Shown in pieces: positions 24,785 to 35,491 of a stretch of 64,000 bases of DNA. Below the pieces are notes generated by a model. That model searched no databases and was not told the origin of the DNA. It was given only the letters and a program-made list of their open reading frames with translations. Origin of the DNA: Seiridium cupressi (taxonomy: Eukaryota; Ascomycota; Sordariomycetes; Amphisphaeriales; Sporocadaceae); the NCBI GenBank assembly GCA_036674765.1, contig JARVKI010000096.1:62001-126000 (forward strand). Direction: 5' to 3'. Numbering within the stretch: the stretch's first letter is position 1; each line of letters begins with the position of its first letter. The position numbers were made by a program, and so were the translations under genes.

Positions 24785-26336
24785 TCAGAACAAGAACACC
24801 TGATCTCCAGCTTTCGATATCGCTCCCGGGGCCTGGAAATTCAGGACAGCGAGGTTCCTCTTGGTCGCCTCAATCATAGGCGGCGGCCCGCACAGGAGTA
24901 TCTTGGCGTCGCTTGCCGTCTTAGGTAGGTAGGTGTCGATCATATCCATGGTGACGAATCCAGACTCGCCGGTCCAGCCATTGGGAGGCTTGGCCAGCAC
25001 GTACTGGACACTGAATTTCTCAGGGCACTGGATCGCAAAACTGTCGAGCTCCTCTCGTAATAGTATATCCTCCTCGGTGTTGTTGGCATAGATGAGATTG
25101 ATCTGGGTATTGTCGGACTCGTCTTCACAGATCGCGCGGATGAGTTGAAACACTATGATTTGAAAGAATTGTCAGTACACAGCGTATCAGCTTTTTGGGG
25201 TTTACTACATCATGGAAGACTTACTCGGAGTTATGCCTGATCCTCCGGCTATCATGCCTACCCGCTTGGCATATGTCGGCCCATACTGCATTGATCCCTT
25301 GGGGCCCCTTATGTCGATTGTCTGGCCAACCTGCATATTCGCAAGATGTTGGGTCATGAGGCCTTGTGGATATACCTTGACAAGCAGCTCGATCCGCCCG
25401 AGGTCGCTGTTGTTTGAGATCGGTGTATACGACCTCGACACCGTCTTTCCGCCAATAACGGCCTGCAGGGCAATGTGTTGTCCCGTAGGAAGCCCGAGAA
25501 TGGAGTCTGGATAGGGTAGAGCGAAGACGAAGCGGTATACACTGGGAGCCACCACAGACTTGCGGACGAGTTTGAACGGTCGGTATTGTTTCGGGTCCAA
25601 AACATTGAACCGTGCCGCTGCGGGCAAGATTGAACTTGACTGTGCTGGGCTACGTCTGACCACCACGTACCGGCCAGGACGTGCAACTCGGCGCGGCTTG
25701 TAACGAGTCAAGCCGCCGTGCGGGTCTAGTTTGGACCAGAGGAACGCAGCTACACCAAGAGATGCAGATGCTTCCACCGCTGTGGCAATTGCTATTCCCC
25801 ACCACATACTTCCGTTGGACTGTAGCGGCGATACTTGAAGTTGTCGCAGTAAGGAGCTCCAGTCAACATGTGGTGCTTTTCTCTGGAGTATCACCCATGC
25901 AGCTGCGCCGAGAGCACCTGTGATCCCGATTTTACCGAGTTTGGCGGCCATGCTTCCAGAGCGTGCCGTCACGATCTCGGTGTCTCGTGACACTTGCTCG
26001 AATTTCGGCCGGTATACTTCGATTTCCTCGGCGAGTTCCTGCAGAAATGATTGTTAGTCTATTCTCGTTACTAGTGGACTGAGGCAAAGGTCTACAAACC
26101 TCTTCGGGGAGGTCACCGATATAAAAACCTTCCAGCCACTCGTTGGCTTCGTCGGAGTGTCCTACGTCCTCAAACTCCTGTGTCGCATCACGTCCAGCCA
26201 CATCTTGTAAGATTGCACTACCACCCGGGTGCTCTTCTAGATATCTAGTCACATCGTAGACCTTGTTGTGGATGACAAACCAGACATCGTCTGGTTTACT
26301 ATGCTCCTTGACTTGGGCTAGGGTGTATATCGGCAT
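24785..26336 (-). CDS. Cytochrome b5 / NADH-cytochrome b5 reductase fusion
   Basis: Predicted self-contained electron-transfer protein that takes electrons from NADH through FAD to a b5 heme. Model complement(24785..25152, 25225..26038, 26100..26336), 472 aa. Residues 1-77 are a cytochrome b5 domain with the heme ligands in HPGG (His36) and VGHSDE (His60). A linker with one or two hydrophobic segments (IGITGALGAAAWVIL and a second near WWGIAIATAVEASASLGVAA) probably anchors it in the ER or an outer membrane. The reductase follows: RSYTPIS (FAD, about 283), GGSGITP (about 350; split by the 72-nt intron and restored by splicing) and CGPPPM (NADH, about 440). The fusion order b5-TM-reductase differs from the usual single-domain b5 reductases. 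It is divergent with the P450, so it may be that enzyme's redox partner. Confidence 0.92.
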
Positions 26337-26796
26337 GGTTGCGATGTTCGAAACACCGGTCTATCAGGGCAAGACGAGGAGTGACGATGTTGACGATGAC
26401 AAGCTATAGCGGACCAGACCAGAGATGCACAAGTCTTATTGCGAGAAGCTTGTTCTTAGATATAAGACCTGAATCCAAGCAGCCAGTCGCTCAGTAGCAA
26501 TTACAAAATCGGGAATAATAACAACCTCGATCCTTGTCGACAGGGTCTATACGTGGAGCACAATGCATCGATGCAGCCTCGCCCGAACTTCGCACGAAGT
26601 TCGGGCCCCACCATTGGACCGACTGCGCGACAGACGGATGGAACCTCGCGAACCACGACCAGGCTGTATCCAATCAAGAAACCATTGTGACTTTGATGAG
26701 GCGAGTCTGCTCATTACGAATAAATAGTAATATATATCTGATCATCATCTGCCGAGATGTGGTTCTTAGAGCTTCATCACACTGCAAACTACCAAA
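26337..26796. promoter_or_regulatory. Divergent promoter of the b5-reductase fusion and P450 genes
   Basis: 460 bp between two divergent ATGs. It contains the 26-bp palindrome at 26581-26606, near the middle, and an AT-rich AATATATAT at about 26730 on the P450 side that could serve as a TATA element. Shared control of the two genes is inferred from this arrangement. Confidence 0.6.
26581..26606. promoter_or_regulatory. Perfect 26-bp palindrome in the divergent promoter
   Basis: The arms GCCCGAACTTCG and CGAAGTTCGGGC are perfect 12-base reverse complements separated by CA. The outer CCG and CGG triplets face each other. It lies 245-270 bp upstream of the b5-reductase start and 190-216 bp upstream of the P450 start. 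The symmetry fits a dimeric transcription factor site. The left arm plus CTC recurs upstream of the neighbouring hydroxyacyl-CoA dehydrogenase gene. Confidence 0.5.
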
Positions 26797-28515
26797 ATGT
26801 CCTCTCAGAAGTTCTACCTCATCGGCGATGACCCCTCGACTGCTAGAGAGATCTCAGCAGAGCCAGCGTGGAAGCTCGAAACTCTCCAGAAGGCAGTTGG
26901 CCAAGAGTTTCACGTTGTTCAGCCTCAAGGTATTTAGCCTCTGTTCGTTTCCGTAGTGTAACCTCTTCGCTGACGCCTCGAAGGGATCACCTTTCATGCT
27001 TTAGATTCGAGAAGCGCATTGGGAGATGTCCAGGATATTCTTTCGTGCTCCTCTGCGGTCGGCTTGCGCATAGATGGCGTAGCCGTCTCCTCCCCTCAAG
27101 GCCCCGACGGTCTCCCAATCGTCGGCTCCTTCTACGAGATCTTCCCAGACCATCTTGGCAACCACTGGCGACTCTTCCGGAAATACGGCCATGTCATCAA
27201 AACGACCAACATGGGGAAAACCACATACCTGACGGACTCGCCGGAGGTGGCCCAGGTTGCTTTGATGGAGAGTCCGTTCTTCACCAAGTTAATCAACGAG
27301 AACCATCCGCTTCGGGGCATCAAAGATAACACAGCCATTTTCCTTGGAGATACCGAGACCGATAATTGGCGTTTGGCCCATAAGTTCGTGCCTCCTGCGA
27401 TGGGACCGAAAGCCGTCCGCCATTACACTCCGTTGATGCAGAGCTGTGTACGAAGCAGCTTCAAGATCATTGACGAAATGGATGAAAAGGGAGAGGCTTG
27501 GAACGTGTACCAGTATATGGTGAAGCTGGCGTCGCAGACCATCGGAAAGTTCGCTCTCGGCAAGGATTTTGGACACATGGACAGCGTCGATGCGCCTACC
27601 CACCCGCTGGTCTCGAACATTGTCAACCTCCTGAGTCTCAATAAGAAGGTCACGACTCGAGGTGACTGGTACCGATCTCTGCCATTCGGAGACGCGGCGA
27701 AGCTGAAGGAAGTCCAGAGGATAACCTATGGAATGCTTGAGGAGGCGATTGAGAAAGCCCCAAGCGCAGGGAATATGGAAGGACTTTCATTGAATGATGC
27801 AGCATTGCGGGCAGCGTGTGTGGCTGACTACCTGAATCATGCAGTCGACGAAACCGGACAGCACTTCCCCAAAGGATTGGTACTTTCCAACATGTTGGTG
27901 GTTACAGCAGCGGGGTACACAACTACATCATCGATGTTATCATGGATGGTGTATGTTCTTGTTACCTATCCCCAGATCCAGGACAAGCTGTTGCAAGAGC
28001 TGGTTGATTATGATATCAGCATTGATACCGCTTGGACTCCCGATTTGGCTCACAGCTTACCATACCTCGACAAGGTCATTAAAGAAGCACAAAGACTTCA
28101 CAACGCATCTTTCCAACCAGGAAGAACCACCAAGACGGAGGTCGTATTGCCCGGTGGATACCGGCTACCCAAGGATAGCACCGTTATTCCAGCGCTGTAT
28201 GCCATCCATACGAACCCAGAGGTATGGAAGGATCCTATGCGTTTTGATCCGGACAGATGGGATACGGAAGAGGTTAAGCAACGCCATCGAGCCGCGTATA
28301 TCCCCTTTGCTACAGGACCAAGAGGATGTATTGGGTTCAACTTTGCACTGCTAGAGATCAAGATCTTGCTGTCGGAGCTGTTGTACAGATATGATTTCTC
28401 TAGAGAGGGTTTCGAGGCAGTCGAGTATGATCCCGAGTTTCAGCTCATCCGTCCCTTGAACTTGTACGTAACTGCCCAAAGGAGGACAAGCTGGCCGAAG
28501 AAGTCCGCCAAATAG
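26797..28515 (+). CDS. Cytochrome P450 without an N-terminal membrane anchor
   Basis: Heme-thiolate monooxygenase. Model 26797..26929 joined to 27005..28515, 547 aa; the 75-nt intron joins VVQPQ to DSRSALGDV. All core motifs are present: I-helix AAGYTTTSS (about 346), ExxR as KEAQR (about 404), FDPDRW in the PERF region, and the heme loop FATGPRGCIGF with the cysteine near 486. The N-terminus lacks the usual 20-residue hydrophobic anchor and has instead a polar extension of about 85 residues before the proline-rich GPDGLPIVG, so it may be soluble. No fused reductase follows, so it needs an external electron donor. The divergent b5/b5-reductase fusion is the obvious candidate. Family number and substrate cannot be assigned. 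Its stop is 62 bp from the stop of the convergent Zn2Cys6 gene. Confidence 0.93.
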
Positions 28516-28577
28516 GTTGTCTGGCGCCGTGTAGAATAGCGAGTTTTGTATCATATAATGAAGCATTGTAATCGAGA

Positions 28578-30626
28578 TCATACACCTTGGTCGGCGCAGA
28601 ATGTCTCCTTCAAGGCTAGCAGCGCTCTTGAATATGGCCCAAAGTGGCGCACATTCGTGTCTGAGTCAGTCCACTCTGATTTCTCCTGTTCTCTTTCCAA
28701 TACTTGAATCAGGTGGTGTGTGCAGTGCTCGAAGCTAGCGTCCCAAGGGTGACTAGAGTTCGGCGACTTGCTTATCAATGCCTTGAGAGCCACAGCCGAG
28801 CTGACGACATTGTGGATGAATGCTGATGCCCTGCAAGCATTGGGAGAGAGACGGTGCATTTCCAAAAAGCTTTGCAACACGTCGACGGCATGGGCACTGT
28901 ATTCCATCGTCTGCGGTTCCTTATCTGTGAGTGCTATATTGTTGCTTTCAAAGTATAAGCGAAAGATTCGACACCTCGCATAGCCGACATGGATGTGTAG
29001 GGCAAGTCTCTCAAGATGTTCTTGGAGTGTTCTGCAGTTGGGTTTGTCTTGGAGAAAAGGCGCAGCATTCTCTAGGACTGCTCCTAGTTGGCGTTTATAA
29101 TGTTCAAAGCGTGGCGGACTGTTGAGCTTGCTGGGGTCTTCTCTTGATCGATCTAAGATGACCTTGATGACTGTCAAGGTCGAGTCGGCAAAGGAGAATC
29201 CTGCCGGAGATTCATACGGAATGCTTATGGTGACGAGACTTGTACTAGGCGGTCGGTCATAGGTGAATGACAGAAAAGCATCTTGCCAAAGTAGTATCCA
29301 CCTGCATTACGTTAGACACCATCGAACTATTAGGCGTACGACGAGCTTACCAAAGACGCTTTCTCCTCACAGCCGGGCCAGGCGATTCCACAATATCCGG
29401 CTCTTCGTGCAGCCCGATGCTCTGTGCCAATCGTATCGTGAGACCTGAACTATGTTTAGAACGTCGATCTACAAAAGCTCGAGACACGGTTCTTACCCAT
29501 CACTATCCATGCCGTATTCGTGTCTAGGTTGTTGCGTAGACAATGGCCTATCAGCGCCAACGCTTGAATGGTGTTCAAATCCGTATTGCTGAAGAGGTTG
29601 GATACCCGAAGGCATTGGAACGAAGAACAAACTAAATACCCGTGAGCTTGCGTGGGCTGAAGAACAATTTCAGACTTACGAAAGACTTTGGATCTCAATT
29701 CTCGCTCTTCAATGGCATCGTCCGAGAATTGCGCGCCACAAGCGAGGACAGCAAACAGAAGACCAAGCCACGTTGAAGATGTTCTCGCCCTTCCTTCCGT
29801 ATCGCAGTCCAAGAAGGCAAACAACGATATGCTGAACTCATCCAAGCTTACAAGGGCGGGATAATAGGGATATACGCAAGCCTGGTAGATTTGCCAGTAT
29901 CTTTAGGCACATCATTGTCAGCCGGGATATACCGCACAACTAATAGAAATACTCTAGAACTCACCTTATCACATCACGATCCTCCGGCAAGGTTTTGCAG
30001 ACCTCACCAAGTCCTATTTCCGGCGCCCAGAGGTTGGCGAAGGCATAGGTTCGCGGTTGTATCCCATGTGCCGCTGTGCTTGGGTCGAACAACGAGATGA
30101 GTCCCAACGCCGACGGCGGATCCGCTTCACTGCCTAGAAAGATGGTAGCGCCCGTATCGCGCTCGATGAAGTGCTGGCCCGCAGCCTTGACAGGGATTTG
30201 AGTAGACCCCGAGCTCGTCGATGCTCCAGCAGACCTATTCTGCGCCTGGCGTCTGAGATCTGCCTTGATTGAGGTGATTTGCTCTTCGATCTTCTCGAGG
30301 CGCTGGATCACAAGCTTTGGGTCTTCGTCTTCCTTCCCATCTTCTAGGAATCCTCTACCGGCCAACTCGGCACGTGACTCCACCGGGACGGCCGAAGGGA
30401 CCTGGGCTGGACCGGGGCTAGATGCACCAACTTGGCGTTGGCAAAGTTCTGCATGGCCGCGTGCTAGGCAGCTGGAGCAAGGTGAGCCGCCATCACAGCG
30501 AACACGGCGGTGCCTGCAGGGAAAGCAGGTCTTCACAGCTCGCGCCTTGCGCTTGGACCGGAGTAGCGAGCTAACGGTTTTCTCGTCATGCATCGAGGAG
30601 CTCAAGGGCGCATTCTGATGAGCCAT
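28578..30626 (-). CDS. Zn2Cys6 transcription factor with fungal-specific regulatory domain
   Basis: Predicted nuclear DNA-binding regulator. Model complement(28578..29301, 29351..29444, 29497..29631, 29680..29900, 29965..30626), 611 aa, four short introns. The zinc cluster at residues 34-62 has cysteines 34, 37, 44, 50, 53 and 62 (CX2CX6CX5CX2CX8C), preceded by a basic RSKRKARAVK stretch. A linker with a predicted coiled coil (LVIQRLEKIEEQITSIKADL) follows. The middle homology region reads CLRVSNLFSNTDLNTIQALA, then TAWIVMG, IRLAQSIGLH and RRKRLWWILLW, typical of these regulators. The 48-nt intron at 29632-29679 is in frame and free of stops, so its removal is the least certain step. It is convergent with the P450 and could regulate it; this is inference. 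Confidence 0.88.
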
Positions 30627-31182
30627 ATAAGTGCTGCTCCGTGGTTAGCATACAGTTGAGTTAGTGTTTACTGTAGGAAAACCAAAACACGTGCTTCGTC
30701 CGTGCTGGTTTAGGTGTTGAAAATAGCTGCCTCGCGATTAATGTTAGTTAGCACTAGACCGCCGGCAAGAGGAGCGAGCCACTAGGAGCGCCTACAGCGC
30801 AAAAGAGACCCGCTCCACTCTACATCCAAACGTAACATGCATTTATAGCTTGATAAACTGGGATTTCCGTTGCAATAGAGCTTTTATGCTCATTTGGTAA
30901 TTAATTTAATCGTATTTATGTACTTAAATCAAATATTTATTTAAAATAAAAATTGTGATGTTGGAACACTCAGTCAACTCGTTTTCACATCGCCGTAAAT
31001 GACCAGTCTAACCCCACCTGTGTCATCTCTCAGCTGAAGGCTCTCCATGTCCCTATTCTCGCCTCGGAACCCAATCCCGAGTAGAAGACCCCGTTCAAGT
31101 ATCATTCTGCAAGCAGTTTTTCTCCCTGGACCAATTATTCATACTCGAGCACCGTACATTCCCTTGGGCTCCCGCCTAAAAG
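30627..31182. other. Divergent promoter region between the Zn2Cys6 and APH-like genes
   Basis: 556 bp. A strongly AT-rich block lies at about 30890-30955. I found no copy of the CCCGAACTTCG motif here. Confidence 0.5.
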
Positions 31183-32655
31183 ATGGCAGCTCGCCAGGAC
31201 TCCGACAACCTTGCATGGGACCGAAGTGATGAGCTTTGGGAGGAGGCGCGAAACCAAATCCGATTGAAATCTACAATTCGGAAAATTGTGGCCTTGGCTG
31301 AGAGATTGTTTGGAGAACCCGTGGTCTTCGTTCCACCATTACTAGTTGGTGGCTTCAATGTGCTGTACCCCCTTCGTGTCGAGGGCACTTCTGCTGCGCT
31401 CCGCGTCCTGGCTCGACTCCCTTGCCGGACCGAGGCACTCTTCCACGAAGAGAAATTACTCGCAGAAGTTGCGACTGTAGCATACATTAGCCGACATACT
31501 CAACTCCCGGTTTCAGATACGCTGCACCACGGTATTGATCCCGAAGTCGGGCCCTTCACGATTATTCAGGACCTAGGTACCCGACGGGATATGTCTGACT
31601 CTCTCCAGATGCCGGGCCAAGGTCTTGACGAGTCGCCCATCTTGGACCCCAACATTTCCGACAGTGCTCTCCGGAATATATATAGTCAAATGGGACAGTG
31701 TCTATTGCAGCTAGTCCAGCCGACTTTCCCTCGCATCGGATCCCTTGTCCACACAGGCTCAGAATTCCTTGTAATGGGACGACCGATTACGCTCAACATG
31801 AGCAATATGGTTCAACTTTCCAATATACCCCAAACAGTTTTCCCACCAAAGGCCACCACATACAAAACTGCGGATGACTGGTATATTGCGTTAGCCGAGA
31901 TGCAAATGGCAACACTTATTTTCCAGCACAATGATATTGTCGTATCAGAGAATGACTGCAGGACAAAGTATGTAGCCCGTCAACTGTTTCATAGACTAGC
32001 TAAACAAGGTCGATTGTCGACGTTTGGGTTTGCTGGCTCCAAGACCGCCGGTGCGACGTTGCCGGCGCCCGACGGTTCGAGCTCATTTCGACTCTGGCCT
32101 GATGACTTTAGGCCGGCCAATGTCCTCGTTGATGATAATGAGCAGATTGCTGGGATTATCGACTGGGAGTTTACCTATGTCGGGCCCGCGCAGTTCGTTT
32201 TGGATCCCCCTTGGTGGCTCCTTATTGAGGTGCCCGAGATGTGGGAGAATGGTATTGATGACTGGGCAAGCGTGTATGAAAATCGGCTGGAAATCTGGCT
32301 CTCTGAAATGGAAAGAGCTCAAGTTGATATGAGTCCCGGCTCTCTATCACTCTCTACATATATGCGGGAGAGTTGGGAGACTGGCCGCTTCTGGCTTAAC
32401 TATGCTGCAAGAAAGAGCTGGGCATTTGACACAATCTACTGGAAATACTTGGACGAGAGGTTCTTTGGCAAACGAGAATCTGAGAGCCCCGTAGAAGACA
32501 TGTGGAAGTTAAGGGTACATCTTCTAAGCGAACAGGAACAGGCAGCAATGGAACCGCTGGTACAAATGAAGATCGAGGAATCGAAGGAACGGGTATTAGT
32601 TGACTGGAAAGCCACAGAGGCAAGGCAGCGCCTGTCATCCTTTCTCTTCGATTGA
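31183..32655 (+). CDS. APH/ChoK-like phosphotransferase family protein
   Basis: 490 aa, intronless, from AAGATGGC. The protein-kinase-like fold of aminoglycoside/choline kinases is indicated by GGFNVLYPLRV (nucleotide-loop region), a helix with the likely K/E pair (FHEEKLLAEVATVAYI), the catalytic loop WPDDFRPANVLVDD (about 305-317) and the metal motif GIIDWEF (about 325). The usual catalytic loop is H-G-D-x4-N. Here the aspartate (D308) and asparagine (N313) are kept while the H-G pair is P-D, so the enzyme may be active but atypical. Fungi have large families of these proteins, mostly of unknown substrate. Divergent from the Zn2Cys6 gene, and possibly a member of the accessory group 22.9-32.7 kb. 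Confidence 0.82.
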   Translation: MAARQDSDNLAWDRSDELWEEARNQIRLKSTIRKIVALAERLFGEPVVFVPPLLVGGFNVLYPLRVEGTSAALRVLARLPCRTEALFHEEKLLAEVATVAYISRHTQLPVSDTLHHGIDPEVGPFTIIQDLGTRRDMSDSLQMPGQGLDESPILDPNISDSALRNIYSQMGQCLLQLVQPTFPRIGSLVHTGSEFLVMGRPITLNMSNMVQLSNIPQTVFPPKATTYKTADDWYIALAEMQMATLIFQHNDIVVSENDCRTKYVARQLFHRLAKQGRLSTFGFAGSKTAGATLPAPDGSSSFRLWPDDFRPANVLVDDNEQIAGIIDWEFTYVGPAQFVLDPPWWLLIEVPEMWENGIDDWASVYENRLEIWLSEMERAQVDMSPGSLSLSTYMRESWETGRFWLNYAARKSWAFDTIYWKYLDERFFGKRESESPVEDMWKLRVHLLSEQEQAAMEPLVQMKIEESKERVLVDWKATEARQRLSSFLFD

Positions 32656-33168
32656 AATCGGCAGTCATCATGTACTATCATTCTAAGCTTAGCTGGTGGG
32701 CGTCGAGAACAAAGCTGATCGGTCCGCTGCCACCCCCATAAAAGTCCTAGGGTACTTTCCGATACTCGTACTACCAGTGCCAATAGGAAGTCAAGTACCT
32801 ACCGATTTATTGATTCCTCTCAACTAATACTAATATCTATGCTACTTCGCTTGCTTGTCAAAGTGCACCTAGCATGGTACTGTCTTGTCCTCGATACGCC
32901 CGAATAGTATGATAAGCCTAGATGGCATAGGGAACTATGAATTCGTGTCCCCGTCTATAGCAACTATAATGCTGCATTGGTGATTCGAAGTATAGTGTAA
33001 GCATAACGAAACGTTCAACTTAGGGCGGGCCTCTTTCTTTGTAAGCATCCCCGAACTAAGGACTCCCATTCTAATCATCGCACGTTACATTTCTGGTTCA
33101 TATCGGGGCTTGTAAGTGCGCCAGTGAACAATGTTGATTGTCTGAATAAATATCGGAAACACTCGGAT
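32656..33168. other. Intergenic region between convergent genes
   Basis: 513 bp, probably 3' UTRs. No supported frame or repeat. Confidence 0.5.
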
Positions 33169-34238
33169 TTAGGTATTTTCCGCTACCTGCATTGCCTCCA
33201 TGTACATGTTGATATTACAGTCTGAAAGGTACTCCCCGGCAACCAATCTACCCTCGATACCCCTTTCGGAGAATCCTCGTGTCCATATCTCCATGAACTT
33301 CTGCATGTTCTCCCGCTCCCAAACCTCCAGAACCCATAGCGCAGTGGTCCTCTCGGAATCCTTAACAATCGTTGATCCAAGCTTTAGAGCAGCCAGCTGT
33401 TCTCGGTCTTCTACATAATCGGAACTTAGATCCTCAAGGAAGGGTCTCGAGAGTATGATATATGCGTTATCAAAGAGATATGTCTCTCTACTGCGAAATC
33501 GATCCAGGGCTTTCCCTTCGTGGACGTCGATCCACAAGCTTTTTAATCCAGGAGTTCTTGCCAAGGTGGCAAGAGCGTGCTCATACTTGTCGCAAAATAT
33601 ACCAGCAGACACGATAAAATTGCTACTGACAGGCAACAGATGTTCCCACTGTCGCTCTTTCAGCTGGTCCAGCAACGGAGAAGAGCCAGCAGGCGTTCGG
33701 GGCTGTACATCCTATCAACATGCAGAGTCAGCTGCGTACATAATCACTCCAAAGGATGCCAGGGACTTCCGCTTACGGGCATGAGGTTCATATCTGACGC
33801 TCTTCCCCATCGAGCGCCCTCAGCCATACCCTCTATAGCATCTATATTGAGCCGGAATGTCGAGCGACATGGAATAACACATATAAATCCACGGTCCATT
33901 CTCCCGAAGTGTGGGATGAGCGCGAAGAGGCCCCTTCTGCGCACGGCGGCATGAGATCCTTTGCATAGATGCATCAATGGTAACACGGCTCTAACCAGAT
34001 TAGCCTCATCTGGTCGTCGATCCAGAAATGCAGACCAGCCAGTCCCGTGCTGGTGGATATTCATGACCCTTAGATATGGGAATGCATAGCCCATCACATA
34101 GACTCGGCGAGCGACTTTTGTGAGGAGAGGCTCAATAGCACTAGCAATAACATAATCCCAAATGTTATCTTGTACGAGCGAATTGAGATTCTGAAAGTCC
34201 CCAGGAAGGAATACTATGCTCTGCGGGGATTTCGCCAT
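33169..34238 (-). CDS. Fungal protein of unknown function, possibly distant 2EXR-like
   Basis: Model complement(33169..33711, 33777..34238), 334 aa, one 65-nt intron (GTAAGC..GATAG) that joins ASDMNLMP to DVQPRTPAGS. There is no signal peptide and no clear transmembrane segment. The first half contains IWDYVIASAIEPLL, ARRVYVMG and MHLCKGSHAAVRRRG, which loosely recall the IW-A-L, RVV and C-ES patterns of 2EXR proteins. The similarity is too weak to name the family. The second half has EHALATLARTPGLKSLWIDV and an amphipathic C-terminus. It is next to a clear 2EXR gene and an F-box gene on the same strand. Function unknown. Confidence 0.72.
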
Positions 34239-35491
34239 TATTGTTATGTCTGATGAGGTTGATGTAGTCGTAGAGCTGCAATGATTGGGCCAGTAACGAA
34301 AGGTGAAGGATGTATGAGAAAAAGGAAGAGAAAGGTCGACATAGTAACGAATGCCCTTAAATAAGTATGCCTATCTTGCCATAGAATCAGTGTCGTCGTG
34401 GATGTTATTCTGATAACATCCCGGAGACTTGATTCACCATTTGGGGGTGAAGCCTATCACAGCATCATGTTATTCACCGAGTGTATAGCCGTCCGATGTC
34501 AAATACCTCCTCATAGCTCAGATACATATTGATAGCACGTATGGGTCGACTTACACTGCCCGTTTGATGGTTAATGTATGAGTATTGCTCCATTGGATTA
34601 ATAGCAAACGATCTCATCCTTATTCTGACATAAATATATTTATATCTGGTGCTTGTACATTCACCGATGGAGTCTTGGAGCTGGAAATCCATCCGCCCAA
34701 TCCGCGTGGCCGCAGTTCATTGAGTGATTCACGTTATAGAAGCCCCTCTTATTAGAACTGCTCACGGTCGTTGATTCAAACTCATTACGAAATTATTATA
34801 GAGGGCTCGGAGGATGCCTATCTGTAATTTTTATGTGCTTTTACAAGCAGTCTAGTAATAGTGCTAGGTGATAACGACCATCTCGATCATGATCCATCGA
34901 CACAGTCACCTTTGTACTCTTACGGTCTTCGACTTATTTCTTCATGAACTTCAATTTGTCAGATTCTGGCTTATCAGAGACCCAGACCGCGAAAACTCCC
35001 CCGCGAAGGGAGTGGTACCACAGCTGTCAAGAATAATGCTTCGTATCCTCAAGCCCAATGAGGAACTCTCTTGATGTGCAGCCGCTACTATTGTGACAGG
35101 CGTGACCTGCGGCAGAATTGAGCTAATTAACCACACATAACGTATAAAAGACGTCATTTGTTGCGGTGAAAAGCGTGAATCTTTGTGGCGGGCGCGTCGA
35201 TCTCTTTGGCGGCAATGGTACGTTCCGCGGTTTCTCCAGTTGTATGACTCAAATCTTTTGGGCCAACTTGCCGAAGGCAGAACGAACATTACCTGATTGG
35301 ATACCTTGAGATGTATGATGTATATCCCTATTCTTCTGGAGTTTTTCAAATGCTTAGACATCTCTCAGTGAGGCACAACCAGCGCGTCTGTTTACGATTG
35401 CCCAGGAATCATATTATAGACAAAGTGAACTAGACCCAGAAAACTCTTTCGAGTTCACCTCTCTGTGATCAGTCATGCTATTCGGTCCTTC
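34239..35491. other. Intergenic region with a possible short coding relic
   Basis: 1.25 kb. Around 35153-35290 a plus-strand frame reads a WRARRSLWRQWYVPRFLQLY-like stretch, open for about 45 codons without a start. It could be a gene remnant, but a chance frame is as likely. No other feature seen. Confidence 0.35.

Noticed and set aside
29632..29679. In-frame, stop-free introns (also 9309-9365 and 47427-47480) as evidence for regulated intron retention
   Set aside because: About 30 introns were inferred here; three or four of length 3n without stops are expected by chance, so there is no enrichment.
35153..35294. Short Trp/Arg-rich plus-strand frame as a pseudogene
   Set aside because: Only about 45 codons, no start and no identifiable family; recorded as a possible relic in the intergenic entry only.
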